From contig JABFGH010000010.1 of NCBI GenBank assembly GCA_013112585.1, positions 1 through 64,000 of the forward strand: a stretch of 64,000 nt of DNA, in the 5' to 3' direction. Positions within the stretch are counted from its first letter, which is position 1, and each line of letters opens with the position of its first letter. The DNA is from Ignavibacteriota bacterium (GTDB taxonomy: Bacteria; Bacteroidota; Ignavibacteria; Ignavibacteriales; Melioribacteraceae). The translations under genes were made by a program, and so were the position numbers. This document shows positions 17,381 to 27,071 of this stretch, one piece after another. The notes beneath the pieces were generated by a model that saw only the letters and a list, made by a program, of their open reading frames with translations, was not told the origin of the DNA and did not search any database.

Positions 17381-18037
17381 ATGAAAAAGCTTTTAACCGA
17401 ATCAGATATTATTAGTTTTTCAGGGAGCGGCTCAAAAATTTTTAATGTGAGTAAGCAAACTCTCCTAACTCCGCTTGCAATTGATAAAGCAAGGGAACTT
17501 GGAATAACTATCGTTCGCAATACAGCCGATGAATTAATTAAAGGTGCACCGGAAGCTAAATCATTTGATAAAGGTAAAAAGACAATTTGTATCGGCGGTG
17601 ATCATACCGGTTATCAAATAAAAAATATTTTAAAAGAAATATTAAAACAAAAATCGTATGAAGTGTTTGATGTTGGGACACTAAGTGAGCAGTCATGTGA
17701 TTACCCCGATTATGCATTTGAGGTTGCTAAAAAAGTAGCTCTAAAAGAATATCGGTTTGGAATTTTAATTGATGCAACGGGAATACCATCTGCAATTACC
17801 GCAAATAAAGTTCCCGGTATCAGAGCTGCAACTTGCTACAATGAGTTCTCGGCAAAAAGTGCAAGAGAGCATAACAATGCTAACATTCTTGTAGTTGGAG
17901 CAAAATCGCTTGGTGAAGAAACCATTAAATCAATTTTAGATACCTGGCTTCAAACTGAATTCGGCGGTGAACGTCATCAGCGGCGTTTAGATAAAATAAA
18001 TGCGATTGAAGAGAAATTTGTTAAAAGTAGGAGTTAG
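17381..18037 (+). CDS. RpiB/LacA-family sugar-phosphate isomerase-like protein with an N-terminal extension
   Basis: A 218-residue protein. Residues 65-218 are an RpiB/LacAB domain: D74-H75 (GGDHTGYQI), SCDYPDY, H164 (AREHNN) and GGERHQRRLDKI. The position of the catalytic Cys of RpiB (C66 in the E. coli enzyme, CGTG) is D131 here (LIDATGIPSAITANKV), resembling LacA rather than RpiB. Residues 1-64 are an extra domain (LLTPLAIDKARELGITIV) like the short N-terminal modules of some microcompartment-associated enzymes. It is either a divergent isomerase or a non-catalytic homologue. It starts 6 bp after manC. Confidence 0.85.
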   Translation: MKKLLTESDIISFSGSGSKIFNVSKQTLLTPLAIDKARELGITIVRNTADELIKGAPEAKSFDKGKKTICIGGDHTGYQIKNILKEILKQKSYEVFDVGTLSEQSCDYPDYAFEVAKKVALKEYRFGILIDATGIPSAITANKVPGIRAATCYNEFSAKSAREHNNANILVVGAKSLGEETIKSILDTWLQTEFGGERHQRRLDKINAIEEKFVKSRS

Positions 18038-18167
18038 AAGTCAGGATTCAGAATTCAGAATTCAGAATTCAGAATCCAGGAGCCAGAATTCAGGAGTCAG
18101 AATAAAACTATTGTTATTAATGTTTAATCATTTAACCTGAAACCTGCAAACTTGAAACGTGTAACCA
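18036..18167. repeat. CAGAATTCAGAATT filler and CCTGAAACCTGC filler
   Basis: Positions 18036-18102 are a degenerate tandem of CAGAATTC and CAGGAGTCAGAA words. Positions 18135-18167 hold CCTGAAACCTGCAAACTTGAAAC. The same two word types occur between the MoxR and VWA genes (12717-12773 and 13014-13041). No gene is present. Confidence 0.8.
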
Positions 18168-18206
18168 AAATCCTATAATCTTAAAAAACTTAAAAAAAGG
18201 AAATAC

Positions 18207-18965
18207 TTGTACATAGTTAATGCCCCTGTCAACGAAGTCCGAAAAATTCAACCCGGAATATTTTTATTAAAAGCTCACTGTCCTGAAATAACAAAAGAGA
18301 TAAAGCCCGGTCAATTTTGTAATATAAAAGTATCAACCACCACCTCGCCCTTATTAAGGCGTCCTTTCAGCGTTTGTGATATTGAAGGCGAATATATTTT
18401 CTTCATGTTCAATGTTCATGGAGAAGGAACTGAATTGCTCTCAAAAAAGGAACATGGTGAACTTATTGATGTATTAGGTCCGCTCGGAAATGGTTTTGAT
18501 TTAGATGGTGATTACGATACAGCGGTTATTGCTGCCGGGGGATTGGGTGCTGCTCCATTTCCCTTTTTTACACGCATGCTGCCCAAAAATAAAAACGTTT
18601 TATCGTTTATGGGCGGAAGATCAAAAAGTGATATAATTACTTACGGATTAAAAAATGTTCAAGCTGCTACTGATGACGGTTCGTTCGGATTTAAAGGCAC
18701 AATAATCGATTTGATGAATGAAAAAATTGATGTATTAAAAAAAGATAAAATTAAAATATTTTCATGCGGACCAAATCCAATGTTAAAAGCATTAAAAGAT
18801 TTTTGTGATAAGCACAGTTTTGAAGCATTAGCTTCAACGGAGTGTGCAATGGCATGCGGATTTGGAATCTGCCAGGGCTGCCCAATTGAATCATCTGAGG
18901 ATGATAAATATTATTTGGTCTGTAAAGATGGTCCCGTATTCGATATTAAGGATATTAAATTATGA
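18207..18965 (+). CDS. pyrK: Dihydroorotate dehydrogenase electron-transfer subunit
   Basis: A 252-residue FAD/NAD-binding ferredoxin reductase-like protein. A TTG start is used, preceded by AAAGGAAA. RRPFSVCDIEG is the FAD region, AAGGLGAAPFPFF and FSCGPNPMLKAL the NAD region. Cysteines C217, C222, C225 and C239 (CGFGICQGC, then C) are placed as the 2Fe-2S ligands of PyrK. It passes electrons from the class 1B dehydrogenase PyrD to NAD+. It overlaps pyrD by 4 bp (ATGA). Confidence 0.95.
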   Translation: MYIVNAPVNEVRKIQPGIFLLKAHCPEITKEIKPGQFCNIKVSTTTSPLLRRPFSVCDIEGEYIFFMFNVHGEGTELLSKKEHGELIDVLGPLGNGFDLDGDYDTAVIAAGGLGAAPFPFFTRMLPKNKNVLSFMGGRSKSDIITYGLKNVQAATDDGSFGFKGTIIDLMNEKIDVLKKDKIKIFSCGPNPMLKALKDFCDKHSFEALASTECAMACGFGICQGCPIESSEDDKYYLVCKDGPVFDIKDIKL

Positions 18966-19879
18966 GAGAGATAGATTTATCAGTTTCGATTGGAAAACTA
19001 AAACTGAAAAACCCAATAATGCTGGCATCGGGCACAGTTGGTTACGGTAATGAAATATCGAACTATACAGACCTGAGTAAAATTGGCGGGATAGTAACAA
19101 AATCAGTTTCACTTAAACCGCGTAAAGGCAACCCTCCGCAGCGTATTGTTGAAACTGCATCGGGAATGCTGAACGCAATTGGTCTTGCTAATGTTGGACT
19201 TGAAGCATTTATAAATGAAAAAATTCCCTTTTTAGAAAAAGTGAATTCAACATTGATTTGCAATATTGCCGCAAGCACTATCGAGGAATATGTAGAGTGT
19301 ACAAAAACATTAGTTAGCGAAGATGCTGTAAAAGCATTTGAGATTAATGTATCATGCCCAAATGTTAAGGAAGGCGGACTGGTATTTGGTAATGACTTAA
19401 AATCAGTTGGAAGAATTACTGAAAAAGTTAGAGCGGTAACAACCAAACCGATAATTATAAAACTTTCACCGAATACTTCGGATATTAAATCATTTGCAAA
19501 AATTGTAAAAGATGAAGGAGCCGATGCGGTTTCTGCAATAAATACTTTAGTTGGTACGGCATTTAATATTAAAACCCGAAAACCCAAAATTTTTAATGTT
19601 ACCGGGGGACTATCAGGTCCCGCCATAAAACCTGTAGCACTTGCAAAGGTTTTAGAAATAAGCAGAAATGTTGATATACCAATAATCGGCATTGGCGGAA
19701 TTATGGACTGGAAAGATGCTGCCGAATTTATGGTGGCGGGTGCATCGGCAGTGCAGATCGGTACTGTCAATTTTATAAATCCAAATGCGGGAATAGAAAT
19801 AATTGATGGGCTGAAAGAATTCTGCCGAAGTGAATCAATTGACGAAATCTCAAAACTTACAGCATCTTATATACTTTGA
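18962..19879 (+). CDS. pyrD: Dihydroorotate dehydrogenase, class 1B catalytic subunit
   Basis: A 305-residue FMN-binding TIM barrel. The catalytic cysteine C132 lies in NVSCPNVKEGG, the class 1 position, and GGIMDWKDAAEFMVAGASAVQIG is the phosphate-binding end. It oxidises dihydroorotate to orotate in pyrimidine synthesis with PyrK. It overlaps pyrK by 4 bp and folC follows immediately, so pyrK-pyrD-folC looks like one transcript. The stop is TGA. Confidence 0.96.
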   Translation: MREIDLSVSIGKLKLKNPIMLASGTVGYGNEISNYTDLSKIGGIVTKSVSLKPRKGNPPQRIVETASGMLNAIGLANVGLEAFINEKIPFLEKVNSTLICNIAASTIEEYVECTKTLVSEDAVKAFEINVSCPNVKEGGLVFGNDLKSVGRITEKVRAVTTKPIIIKLSPNTSDIKSFAKIVKDEGADAVSAINTLVGTAFNIKTRKPKIFNVTGGLSGPAIKPVALAKVLEISRNVDIPIIGIGGIMDWKDAAEFMVAGASAVQIGTVNFINPNAGIEIIDGLKEFCRSESIDEISKLTASYIL

Positions 19880-19881
19880 AA

Positions 19882-21159
19882 ATGAATATTGATAAAGCTC
19901 TCGAACGTCTTTACTCATTACGTCAGCTTGGAGTAAAGTTAGGTCTGCACAACATTATAAAAATATTAGACCATTTAGATAATCCCCAAAACGATTTTAA
20001 GTCGATACATGTTGCAGGTTCTAACGGAAAGGGAAGTACTGCATCATTTATTGCGAGTATTTTAATGGAAGCCGGATTCAAAGTTGGATTATTTACATCA
20101 CCGCATTATGTTAAGTTCAATGAACGATTTAGAATAAATGGTAAAATGATTTCCGATGATTACATTGCAGGTTTTATTAATGAACTAGAAGAATATATTA
20201 ATAATAACGAAATAACATTTTTTGAGATTTCCACAGCATTGGGGTTCAAATATTTTAGAGATAGTAATGTTGATATTGCAGTAATCGAAACCGGTTTAGG
20301 CGGCAGATTAGATGCGACGAATACATTGCTTCCCGAAGCGAGTGTAATTACTACAATATCATTAGAGCACACAAAAATTTTAGGTGATACATTAGAAAAA
20401 GTAACAGCAGAAAAAGCGGGAATAATAAAAAATAATTCCAATGTATTTATTGGGGATATGGCAACGGAGGCAGTGAATGTTTTAAAAAGTACTGCCGATG
20501 AAAAGAAATCGAATAGTTATGATTTAAAAGATTACTGTGAGTTCAACAGAGATTCATTGCAGCTGCGTTTGAAAAATAAAACTATAAACTTATATACTGC
20601 TCCGCTAAGAGGTTATCACCAGTTAAAAAATGCAGCTCTTGCAATTTTAACTCTCAATAAATCTTTTGAAGTTGAAAACTTGGATAATATTTTTGACGGT
20701 ATAAACAATGTTATTGATAATTGCGGAATCGAAGGCAGGTATGAAGTTTATTCTGAAAAACCAAAAATAATTTTTGATTCGGCTCATAATCCGCAAGGAA
20801 TGAATGCATTTGTTGATGAGTTTAAAAAAGAAAAAAATAATTATGTAAATAGAATTGCAGTATTTGGTGCGATGAGTGATAAGAATCTTGACGAAATGTT
20901 TAGAACTTTTGCACCTGAATTTTCAAAAATATTTATAACTACTATAAATACAGAGCGTGCGGCTTCTATTGACGAATTAAAAAATACTGCTGAAAAAATT
21001 AACATTGAAGTGGAAGCGATTGAAAACGTTGAAAACTTGATAATAAACTTTAATAAGACTAATAAAAATGACTGTCTTGTTATACTCGGCAGTATTTATT
21101 TGGTTGGAGAAATAAAATCAAAATTATCAAATAAGAGTAGAAATGACTTGACATTATAA
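19882..21159 (+). CDS. folC: Bifunctional folylpolyglutamate / dihydrofolate synthase
   Basis: A 425-residue Mur-ligase family enzyme. I take the ATG at 19882 two bases after the pyrD stop; a TTG at 19876 is also possible. The P-loop is in HVAGSNGKGSTASF (~45-58), followed by TSPHYVKFNERF, ETGLGGRLDATN and FDSAHNPQGM. It adds glutamate to folates, and usually dihydropteroate as well. The pairing with the pyr genes reflects nucleotide metabolism. A ~156-bp gap with a promoter separates it from rho. Confidence 0.93.
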   Translation: MNIDKALERLYSLRQLGVKLGLHNIIKILDHLDNPQNDFKSIHVAGSNGKGSTASFIASILMEAGFKVGLFTSPHYVKFNERFRINGKMISDDYIAGFINELEEYINNNEITFFEISTALGFKYFRDSNVDIAVIETGLGGRLDATNTLLPEASVITTISLEHTKILGDTLEKVTAEKAGIIKNNSNVFIGDMATEAVNVLKSTADEKKSNSYDLKDYCEFNRDSLQLRLKNKTINLYTAPLRGYHQLKNAALAILTLNKSFEVENLDNIFDGINNVIDNCGIEGRYEVYSEKPKIIFDSAHNPQGMNAFVDEFKKEKNNYVNRIAVFGAMSDKNLDEMFRTFAPEFSKIFITTINTERAASIDELKNTAEKINIEVEAIENVENLIINFNKTNKNDCLVILGSIYLVGEIKSKLSNKSRNDLTL

Positions 21160-21257
21160 TTACATAGATTTATTTTTGTGTTGTACCTCGTGTTCCTTTC
21201 ACTAAATTCAAAAAAATCAAAATCATTTTTCTGGTAGTACCCCAAAAAAAGTTAAAC

Positions 21258-21286
21258 TTGACCAATAAAATTTTTTCTTATATATA
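21258..21286 (+). promoter_or_regulatory. Sigma-70-like promoter upstream of rho
   Basis: TTGACC at 21258-21263 and TATATA at 21281-21286 are separated by 17 bp, 30 bp before the rho start. The spacing and boxes fit the general housekeeping promoter. It is predicted from sequence only. Confidence 0.55.
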
Positions 21287-21315
21287 TTATCTAAACACAA
21301 TTCCCAGGACAAATC

Positions 21316-22569
21316 ATGCCAAAGGATATCTCAGCACTGCAATCAAAAAAAATAGTTGATTTATACGAGATTGCAAAAAAACTAAAACTAGCTAACTACG
21401 GTGATCTTAGAAAACAAGAGCTAATTTTTAAAATTTTAGAAGCACAAACAAAAAAGGACGGACTCACATTTTCCAAAGGTGTTTTGGAAACATTAAGTGA
21501 TGGATACGGATTTTTGAGATCTTCTGATTACAATTATCTTCCTTCACCGGATGATATTTATGTATCACCATCACAAATAAAAAGGTTTATGTTAAGAACC
21601 GGAGATTTTGTTAGCGGACAAGTTAGACCGCCAAAGGAAGGTGAAAGATTTTTTGCCTTGCTAAGAGTAGAAGCTGTAAACGGCAAAGACCCCGAAGCAA
21701 TAAGAAATAGAACATTATTTGATAACCTTACCCCGCTATATCCTACAAAAAGATTAAAGTTGGAATCATCACCCGGTGAATACTCAATGCGTGTTATGGA
21801 TTTACTTGCGCCGATAGGTAAAGGTCAAAGAGGTTTAATTGTTTCGCCGCCGAAAACCGGTAAAACAATTTTAATGCAGAAAATTGCAAATTCAATTACA
21901 AGAAATCATCCTGAAGTAAAAATGATTATGCTTCTAATTGACGAACGCCCTGAAGAAGTAACCGATATGCAGCGTTCGGTACAGGCAGAAGTGATAAGTT
22001 CTACATTCGATGAACCTGCTGAAAGACATGTGCAAGTTGCCAATATGGTGATTGAAAAAGCTAAGAGAATGGTTGAAGCAAAAGATGATGTTGTTATTCT
22101 TCTCGACTCTATTACAAGATTAGCTCGTGCGCATAATACAGTTATTCCTCACTCCGGTAGAATACTTTCCGGCGGTGTCGATTCTAATGCGCTGCATAAA
22201 CCGAAAAGATTTTTTGGTGCCGCTCGTAATACAGAAGACGGCGGAAGTTTGACTATTATTGCTACTGCTCTAATCGATACTGGCAGCAGAATGGATGATG
22301 TAATTTTTGAAGAGTTCAAAGGTACCGGTAACTTGGAACTGGTTCTTGACAGAGACCTTTCGGACAGAAGAATATTCCCTGCAATAAATGTAAACCGTTC
22401 AGGTACAAGAAAAGAAGAATTATTGTTGAAAGAAGAAGAGCTAAATAAAGTTTGGATCATTAGAAAAATTCTTAGCGATTTTGATTCGATAGAAGCTATG
22501 CAATTTTTATTAGATAAAATGAGAGGAACTAAAAACAACAAACAGTTCTTGGAAAACATGAATAATTAA
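21316..22569 (+). CDS. rho: Transcription termination factor Rho
   Basis: A 417-residue RNA-dependent ATPase of normal length. An N-terminal Rho-N/cold-shock RNA-binding part (residues ~1-125; [15 protein letters not shown]) is followed by the ATPase domain with Walker A SPPKTGKT at 177-184, [14 protein letters not shown] and [14 protein letters not shown]. It forms a hexamer that ends transcription of untranslated RNAs. There is no long insertion between the RNA-binding and motor domains, as some Bacteroidota have. It has its own promoter. Confidence 0.97.
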   Translation: MPKDISALQSKKIVDLYEIAKKLKLANYGDLRKQELIFKILEAQTKKDGLTFSKGVLETLSDGYGFLRSSDYNYLPSPDDIYVSPSQIKRFMLRTGDFVSGQVRPPKEGERFFALLRVEAVNGKDPEAIRNRTLFDNLTPLYPTKRLKLESSPGEYSMRVMDLLAPIGKGQRGLIVSPPKTGKTILMQKIANSITRNHPEVKMIMLLIDERPEEVTDMQRSVQAEVISSTFDEPAERHVQVANMVIEKAKRMVEAKDDVVILLDSITRLARAHNTVIPHSGRILSGGVDSNALHKPKRFFGAARNTEDGGSLTIIATALIDTGSRMDDVIFEEFKGTGNLELVLDRDLSDRRIFPAINVNRSGTRKEELLLKEEELNKVWIIRKILSDFDSIEAMQFLLDKMRGTKNNKQFLENMNN

Positions 22570-22677
22570 ATCTTTCTTTGCTATTTTTTTTGACTTGTAT
22601 AGATTTTTAGATTACATATTTTGTTTATTTAGTAATCTTAAATTTGTTCTCAACTAAATGAATGGAAGAATCTTGCT

Positions 22678-23925
22678 ATGAGTTACAAGTTCACAAAAAT
22701 TGTTTACCTAATTTTGCTGCTTGGTATTTGTAATGTATTTGCCCAGCCCCGGCATAAATCAGTTTTTATTGAAACAAATATTTTTCCTAACGGAGAGGAT
22801 TATAGATGTTTCATTTCTTTTAGAATTCCATATAAGAATCTGGTGTTTATTAAGAATAACGGTGAGTATTTAAGCGGCTTAACTTTTACCATCGAAGCAC
22901 ATTTGAATGATGAAATTTATACACGTCAATCCTCGGGCGAAAAACTGAGCACTGCCGATTATAATAAAACTGAATCATCGGATGATTTTATTCAAGGGGT
23001 AGTAAGCATTGATCTGCCTTCCGGTAAATACAAGATTGAACCCATCTTTAACCTTAGCAACACCAAACGAACAGTTAAACTTCCTTCATTCAACATTGCG
23101 CTGGATGCCGATTCCGGTAAAATTTTACAGCCCATTGTTTTAGAAAATAAAAAGATTGAACTAAATGGGATAGAATATTTAGAACTGGTAAATTACAGTA
23201 ATGTTATTCCATTCACGGCAAATAAAATCAATCTGCTCATTCCTCTTCATGATTTATCTATACCGGAAATCAATGTAACTGTTGTTCAGAATGATGAAGA
23301 AATTATTGAAAAGAAAATTGAGTCACTTGGAGTTTCATCGATAAACATTGATAAGTTCAGTAATGATATTGGAATCAATTTCTTTGACGGGGATACTAAG
23401 CTTAATCTTTTTCTACTTTCGGGCTTTAGTGAAAAACTGAACGAAGGTAATGTGAAAATTAAAATTGAAGCTGTGGATTTTGAGAAAGAATTCAATTTAA
23501 ATGTTGAGTGGGTTGATAAACCTTTTTCTTTAATGGACCCTGAATTTGCAATTAAACTTTTAGAAAACTTAGTTGACAAGAATACTGTAAAAAATTTGCT
23601 TAACGGTGATGAAGATGAATATTACGATAAACTAAAGGAATTTTGGGCGCCTAAAGATCCCGTTAAAGAGACGGCGTTAAATGAAATTATGTATGAGTTT
23701 TATTCTCGTGCCGATGGTGCAATTAGTAAATTTGCAACTGTTGATTTAAGGAACGGAGCAAAAACCGATAGAGGTAAAATTTATATCAAGTATGGTGATC
23801 CGGATAATATTGTAAGAACATATTCTGATAACAATGAAGTAATTGAAATTTGGAAATATAAAAGTCCGAAAAAAGAATTTACATTTATAGATAGATCAGG
23901 ATTAGGAAACTTTAGCTTATATTAA
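22678..23925 (+). CDS. Secreted GWxTD domain-containing protein
   Basis: A 415-residue protein with a signal peptide (YLILLLGICNVFAQP). The C-terminal ~100 residues form the GWxTD domain of Bacteroidota (EFWAPKDPVKETALNEIMYEFYSRA, then GRGKIYIKYGDP-like GAKTDRGKIYIKYG and IEIWKYKSP). The function of the family is unknown. It is 3 bp upstream of pdxA, so the two are likely co-transcribed. It is probably a periplasmic or surface protein. Confidence 0.85.
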   Translation: MSYKFTKIVYLILLLGICNVFAQPRHKSVFIETNIFPNGEDYRCFISFRIPYKNLVFIKNNGEYLSGLTFTIEAHLNDEIYTRQSSGEKLSTADYNKTESSDDFIQGVVSIDLPSGKYKIEPIFNLSNTKRTVKLPSFNIALDADSGKILQPIVLENKKIELNGIEYLELVNYSNVIPFTANKINLLIPLHDLSIPEINVTVVQNDEEIIEKKIESLGVSSINIDKFSNDIGINFFDGDTKLNLFLLSGFSEKLNEGNVKIKIEAVDFEKEFNLNVEWVDKPFSLMDPEFAIKLLENLVDKNTVKNLLNGDEDEYYDKLKEFWAPKDPVKETALNEIMYEFYSRADGAISKFATVDLRNGAKTDRGKIYIKYGDPDNIVRTYSDNNEVIEIWKYKSPKKEFTFIDRSGLGNFSLY

Positions 23926-23927
23926 TT

Positions 23928-24917
23928 ATGCAGACATTTACTTTTACATGCGGGGATATTAACGGAATTGGTCCGGAAATATGCCTAAAAACTTTCAATA
24001 AAATTCTTCCTAAAAAGAGTTATAGGGTTGTATTGTTTTGCCCTGCAAATGTATTTATTGATACATGCCAGATTGTTAATCCCGGTTTTGAATTTGTAAT
24101 CACAAAAAGTTGGTCCGATGTGAAAAAAAGCGAATTTCCTTTAACAGTATTCGACATCGGTAAAGCAAATGTTACTGTAGGTAAGCCTACAAAAACTTCG
24201 GGCAAATTTTCTTTTAAGTCAATTAAACTTGCGCACAAAAGTATAACAGACGGCATTTCATCTGCAATGATAACTGCGCCGATATCGAAAACCTCGTTCA
24301 AACTTGCGGGCATCAAATATCCGGGTCATACTGAATTACTTGCAGATTTATCGAAGACGAAAAAATTTGTAATGACCTTTCTATCAGAGGAGTTTATAAC
24401 TGCCTTAGTTTCCATACATGTTCCGGTTAAAAATGTCTCTTCTAAAATTACACAGAAAAGTATTCTCGATACGATTGAGGTTGTACAAAATTCTCTTAAA
24501 AAAGATTTTAACATTGCTGAGCCTAAGTTATCAATACTCGGATTAAATCCTCATGCAGGTGAGGAAGGGCAGATAGGTACTGAAGAAATTAAGACTATTC
24601 AGCCGGCAATAAAAAAAGTAAAATCAAAAAACATTTACGGACCATTTTCGGCTGATGCTTATTTTGGAAACAAACTCTATAAAAATTACGATGCAACAAT
24701 CGGTATGTATCACGATCAAGTTTTAATTCCTTTTAAGATGATAAACTTTGAAGAAGGTGTAAACTACACAGCCGGACTTCCTATTGTAAGAACCTCACCG
24801 GATCATGGTACTGCATTTGATATTGCCGGACAGAATCGTGCTTCTTCAAGCAGTATGTTTTCTGCATTTAGATGGGCACAGAAAATTGTTAAGAACAGAA
24901 ATGCGAATACAGGCTAA
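23928..24917 (+). CDS. pdxA: 4-hydroxythreonine-4-phosphate dehydrogenase
   Basis: A 329-residue PdxA family enzyme. The opening CGDINGIGPEI, APISKTSFKLAGIKYPGHTE, NPHAGEEGQIGTEE, YHDQVLIPFKM and TSPDHGTAFDIAG are the conserved metal- and NAD-binding segments. It oxidises 4-phosphohydroxy-L-threonine in pyridoxal phosphate synthesis. It overlaps the following methyltransferase gene by 17 bp. Confidence 0.95.
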   Translation: MQTFTFTCGDINGIGPEICLKTFNKILPKKSYRVVLFCPANVFIDTCQIVNPGFEFVITKSWSDVKKSEFPLTVFDIGKANVTVGKPTKTSGKFSFKSIKLAHKSITDGISSAMITAPISKTSFKLAGIKYPGHTELLADLSKTKKFVMTFLSEEFITALVSIHVPVKNVSSKITQKSILDTIEVVQNSLKKDFNIAEPKLSILGLNPHAGEEGQIGTEEIKTIQPAIKKVKSKNIYGPFSADAYFGNKLYKNYDATIGMYHDQVLIPFKMINFEEGVNYTAGLPIVRTSPDHGTAFDIAGQNRASSSSMFSAFRWAQKIVKNRNANTG

Positions 24918-25632
24918 GCAATATTCCCATATTGCTGAAATATACAACCAGCTTATGCTTTCGGTAGATTATAAAAACTGGGCAGATTACATTTATGAAA
25001 TATGTGAAGGGTATGCTCTAAAACCCGATATCGTTTTAGAATTAGCATCGGGTACTTGCGTTCTTGCAAATCATCTATCGCCAAAATTCAATAAAATAAT
25101 TACTACCGATTTATCAATAGAAATGCTAAAACAACTTTCCTGTACTAATACTAATAGTGTCTGCTGCAATATGACGGCAATGCCATTCAAAAATAAATTC
25201 CAATTTTTAATCTCAGCCTTCGATAGTGTTAACTATTTGCTGAATGAAACCGAGGTTGAAAAATTATTTACCGAGATTTTTAGATTATTGTCACCCGAAG
25301 GAATATTTACTTTTGATGTTAGTCTTGAACCGAATAGTGTGCTGAATGTGGAGCACTTAAATAGGGAAGGGGAATATAAGGGTATAAGCTACATTCAGAA
25401 AAGTGAATATGATACAGTTAAAAAACTTCATTCAAATAACTTTGAATTAACTTTTAACGATGGAACAATAATAACAGAAACACACATTCAAAAAATTTAT
25501 GATTTTAATTATTATTTTGAGGTTATAAATAATGCGGGTTTATATGTTAGTGAATGCTTTGAAGCATTTTCTTTTGATGATGCGGATGAGAATTCCGAAA
25601 GAGTTCAATTTATTGTAAAACAGTGCGAGTGA
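24901..25632 (+). CDS. Class I SAM-dependent methyltransferase
   Basis: A 243-residue protein from the ATG at 24901; a longer upstream reading would be a pdxA shadow. The SAM-binding strand-loop is VLELASGTCVLANHLSP, followed by FDSVNYLLNETEVEKLF and an FSFDVSLEP-like ending segment. Its substrate is unknown. It sits between pdxA and ftsE with overlaps on both sides. Confidence 0.85.
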   Translation: MRIQAKQYSHIAEIYNQLMLSVDYKNWADYIYEICEGYALKPDIVLELASGTCVLANHLSPKFNKIITTDLSIEMLKQLSCTNTNSVCCNMTAMPFKNKFQFLISAFDSVNYLLNETEVEKLFTEIFRLLSPEGIFTFDVSLEPNSVLNVEHLNREGEYKGISYIQKSEYDTVKKLHSNNFELTFNDGTIITETHIQKIYDFNYYFEVINNAGLYVSECFEAFSFDDADENSERVQFIVKQCE

Positions 25633-26309
25633 TGATGTTAACTATTGATAATTTAGAATTTAATTTTCCCAATCAGCAGCTATTTAAAAACCTTAATCTA
25701 ACTATTGATAAAGGTGAGTTTGTATATTTGGTCGGCAAAAGCGGTTCGGGTAAAACCACATTGCTGCAAATGATTTATATGAATCTTTTTCCGCAAGACG
25801 GTTATGTTGAACTTTCCGGGTTTAATTCTGTCGTAATTAAAAGAAAAGATTTACCGCTGCTTAGAAGAAAAATCGGAATTATATTTCAGGACTTCAAACT
25901 ATTAAAGAATAGAACGGTTTACGAAAATTTGGAATTTGTTCTTAAAGTTACCGGCACACCGGCTAAAATAATTAAACGTAAAGTGTTTACTGCTCTTACA
26001 GAAGTCGGGTTATCACATAAACAAAAAAATATGCCGGATACACTTTCGGGCGGGGAAAAACAGAGAGTGGCAATTGCACGTGCTATAATAAATCAGCCTG
26101 AATTAGTTTTAGCTGATGAACCAACCGGAAATTTAGACCCGGAAACAGCACGTGAAATTCTTATGATCCTTAAAAAAATAAATCGGAGAGGAACCGCTGT
26201 ACTTTGTGCAACACATAATTATAAGTTAGTTGAACAGAATAACTCGAGAATAATTAAATTGGACAAAGGCAAAATTGTAAACACAAAGTTGGAATCTATT
26301 ATAACTTAA
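25632..26309 (+). CDS. ftsE: FtsE-like ABC transporter ATPase
   Basis: A ~225-residue ABC ATPase. Walker A is GKSGSGKTTLLQM, the signature LSGGEKQRVAIARA and Walker B LVLADEPTGNLDPETA. These residues and the short length match FtsE, which with FtsX links the divisome to peptidoglycan hydrolases. The start is taken at 25632 (TGATG junction with the upstream stop), and ATG 25635 is equally possible. ftsX is not adjacent; the next gene is adk on the opposite strand, with an 11-bp tail-to-tail overlap. A LolD-like or MacB-like role is an alternative. Confidence 0.8.
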   Translation: MMLTIDNLEFNFPNQQLFKNLNLTIDKGEFVYLVGKSGSGKTTLLQMIYMNLFPQDGYVELSGFNSVVIKRKDLPLLRRKIGIIFQDFKLLKNRTVYENLEFVLKVTGTPAKIIKRKVFTALTEVGLSHKQKNMPDTLSGGEKQRVAIARAIINQPELVLADEPTGNLDPETAREILMILKKINRRGTAVLCATHNYKLVEQNNSRIIKLDKGKIVNTKLESIIT

Positions 26310-26949
26310 TATCCAATACGTCTAATATTTTATCTGTAACTATATTTACCGGCAAAGTACCATCCAACACAATCACTTTATTTTTCCTCTTATAATGCTC
26401 AATTACCGGCGATGTAGTATTATGAAAAACATTCAATCTATTTTGAATTACTTCGGCATCATCATCTTCACGTTTAATAAAACTATTTTCCGATTTACAG
26501 AACGGGCAGACCGAAGTATTCTCTAAATTTTTAAGATTTACTATGCTATTGCACACACTGCACATTCTCCGCTGCGAAAGCCTTTCTACTATTACCGAAT
26601 CTTCAGCTTCTAATGAAATATAGTGGGGAGTTTCATGATCCAATTCTTCTAAAATTTTATCAAGTATAGTTGCTTGGTTTAACGTCCGCGGGAAACCATC
26701 TAAAATATAACCGTGCTGCGATTCTTCTTCCATCAAAACTTCTTTAATAAGCCCGCCCATTAAATCGTCAGGTACTAAGTTACCCTGATCAACAATTTCT
26801 TTGGCTTTCCTGCCGAGTTCTGTTTTATTTTTAATTGATTCGCGTAGAATATCTCCGGTAGAGATATGTCTTATATTAAGTCTGGATGATAAAATTTTTG
26901 CTTGTGTTCCTTTTCCCACCCCGGGTGCACCAAAAATTACTATCTGCAT
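26299..26949 (-). CDS. adk: Adenylate kinase
   Basis: A 216-residue enzyme. The P-loop is GAPGVGKGTQAK (7-18), followed by STGDILR, GNLVPDDL, LDGFPRTLNQA and ERLSQRR. The LID domain has a four-cysteine zinc site (C-x2-C ... C-x2-C: CSVC and CPFC), typical of Gram-positive and Bacteroidota-type enzymes. It interconverts ATP, AMP and ADP. Its 3' end overlaps ftsE tail to tail. Confidence 0.97.
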   Translation of the reverse strand: MQIVIFGAPGVGKGTQAKILSSRLNIRHISTGDILRESIKNKTELGRKAKEIVDQGNLVPDDLMGGLIKEVLMEEESQHGYILDGFPRTLNQATILDKILEELDHETPHYISLEAEDSVIVERLSQRRMCSVCNSIVNLKNLENTSVCPFCKSENSFIKREDDDAEVIQNRLNVFHNTTSPVIEHYKRKNKVIVLDGTLPVNIVTDKILDVLDIKL

Positions 26950-27071
26950 TATTGTTCCAATTTAAATTATCAACAGTTTTAATTTATAACACTTAAAATT
27001 AGCAATTGCTTTTGGAAATGTCATTATGGAAAATCAATTTGTGTAAAAAAGATTAAACTTCTATATCCAAG

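Noticed and set aside
24805-24900. Upstream part of the long methyltransferase frame
   Set aside because: It lies inside pdxA in another frame; the methyltransferase-like sequence begins at 24901.
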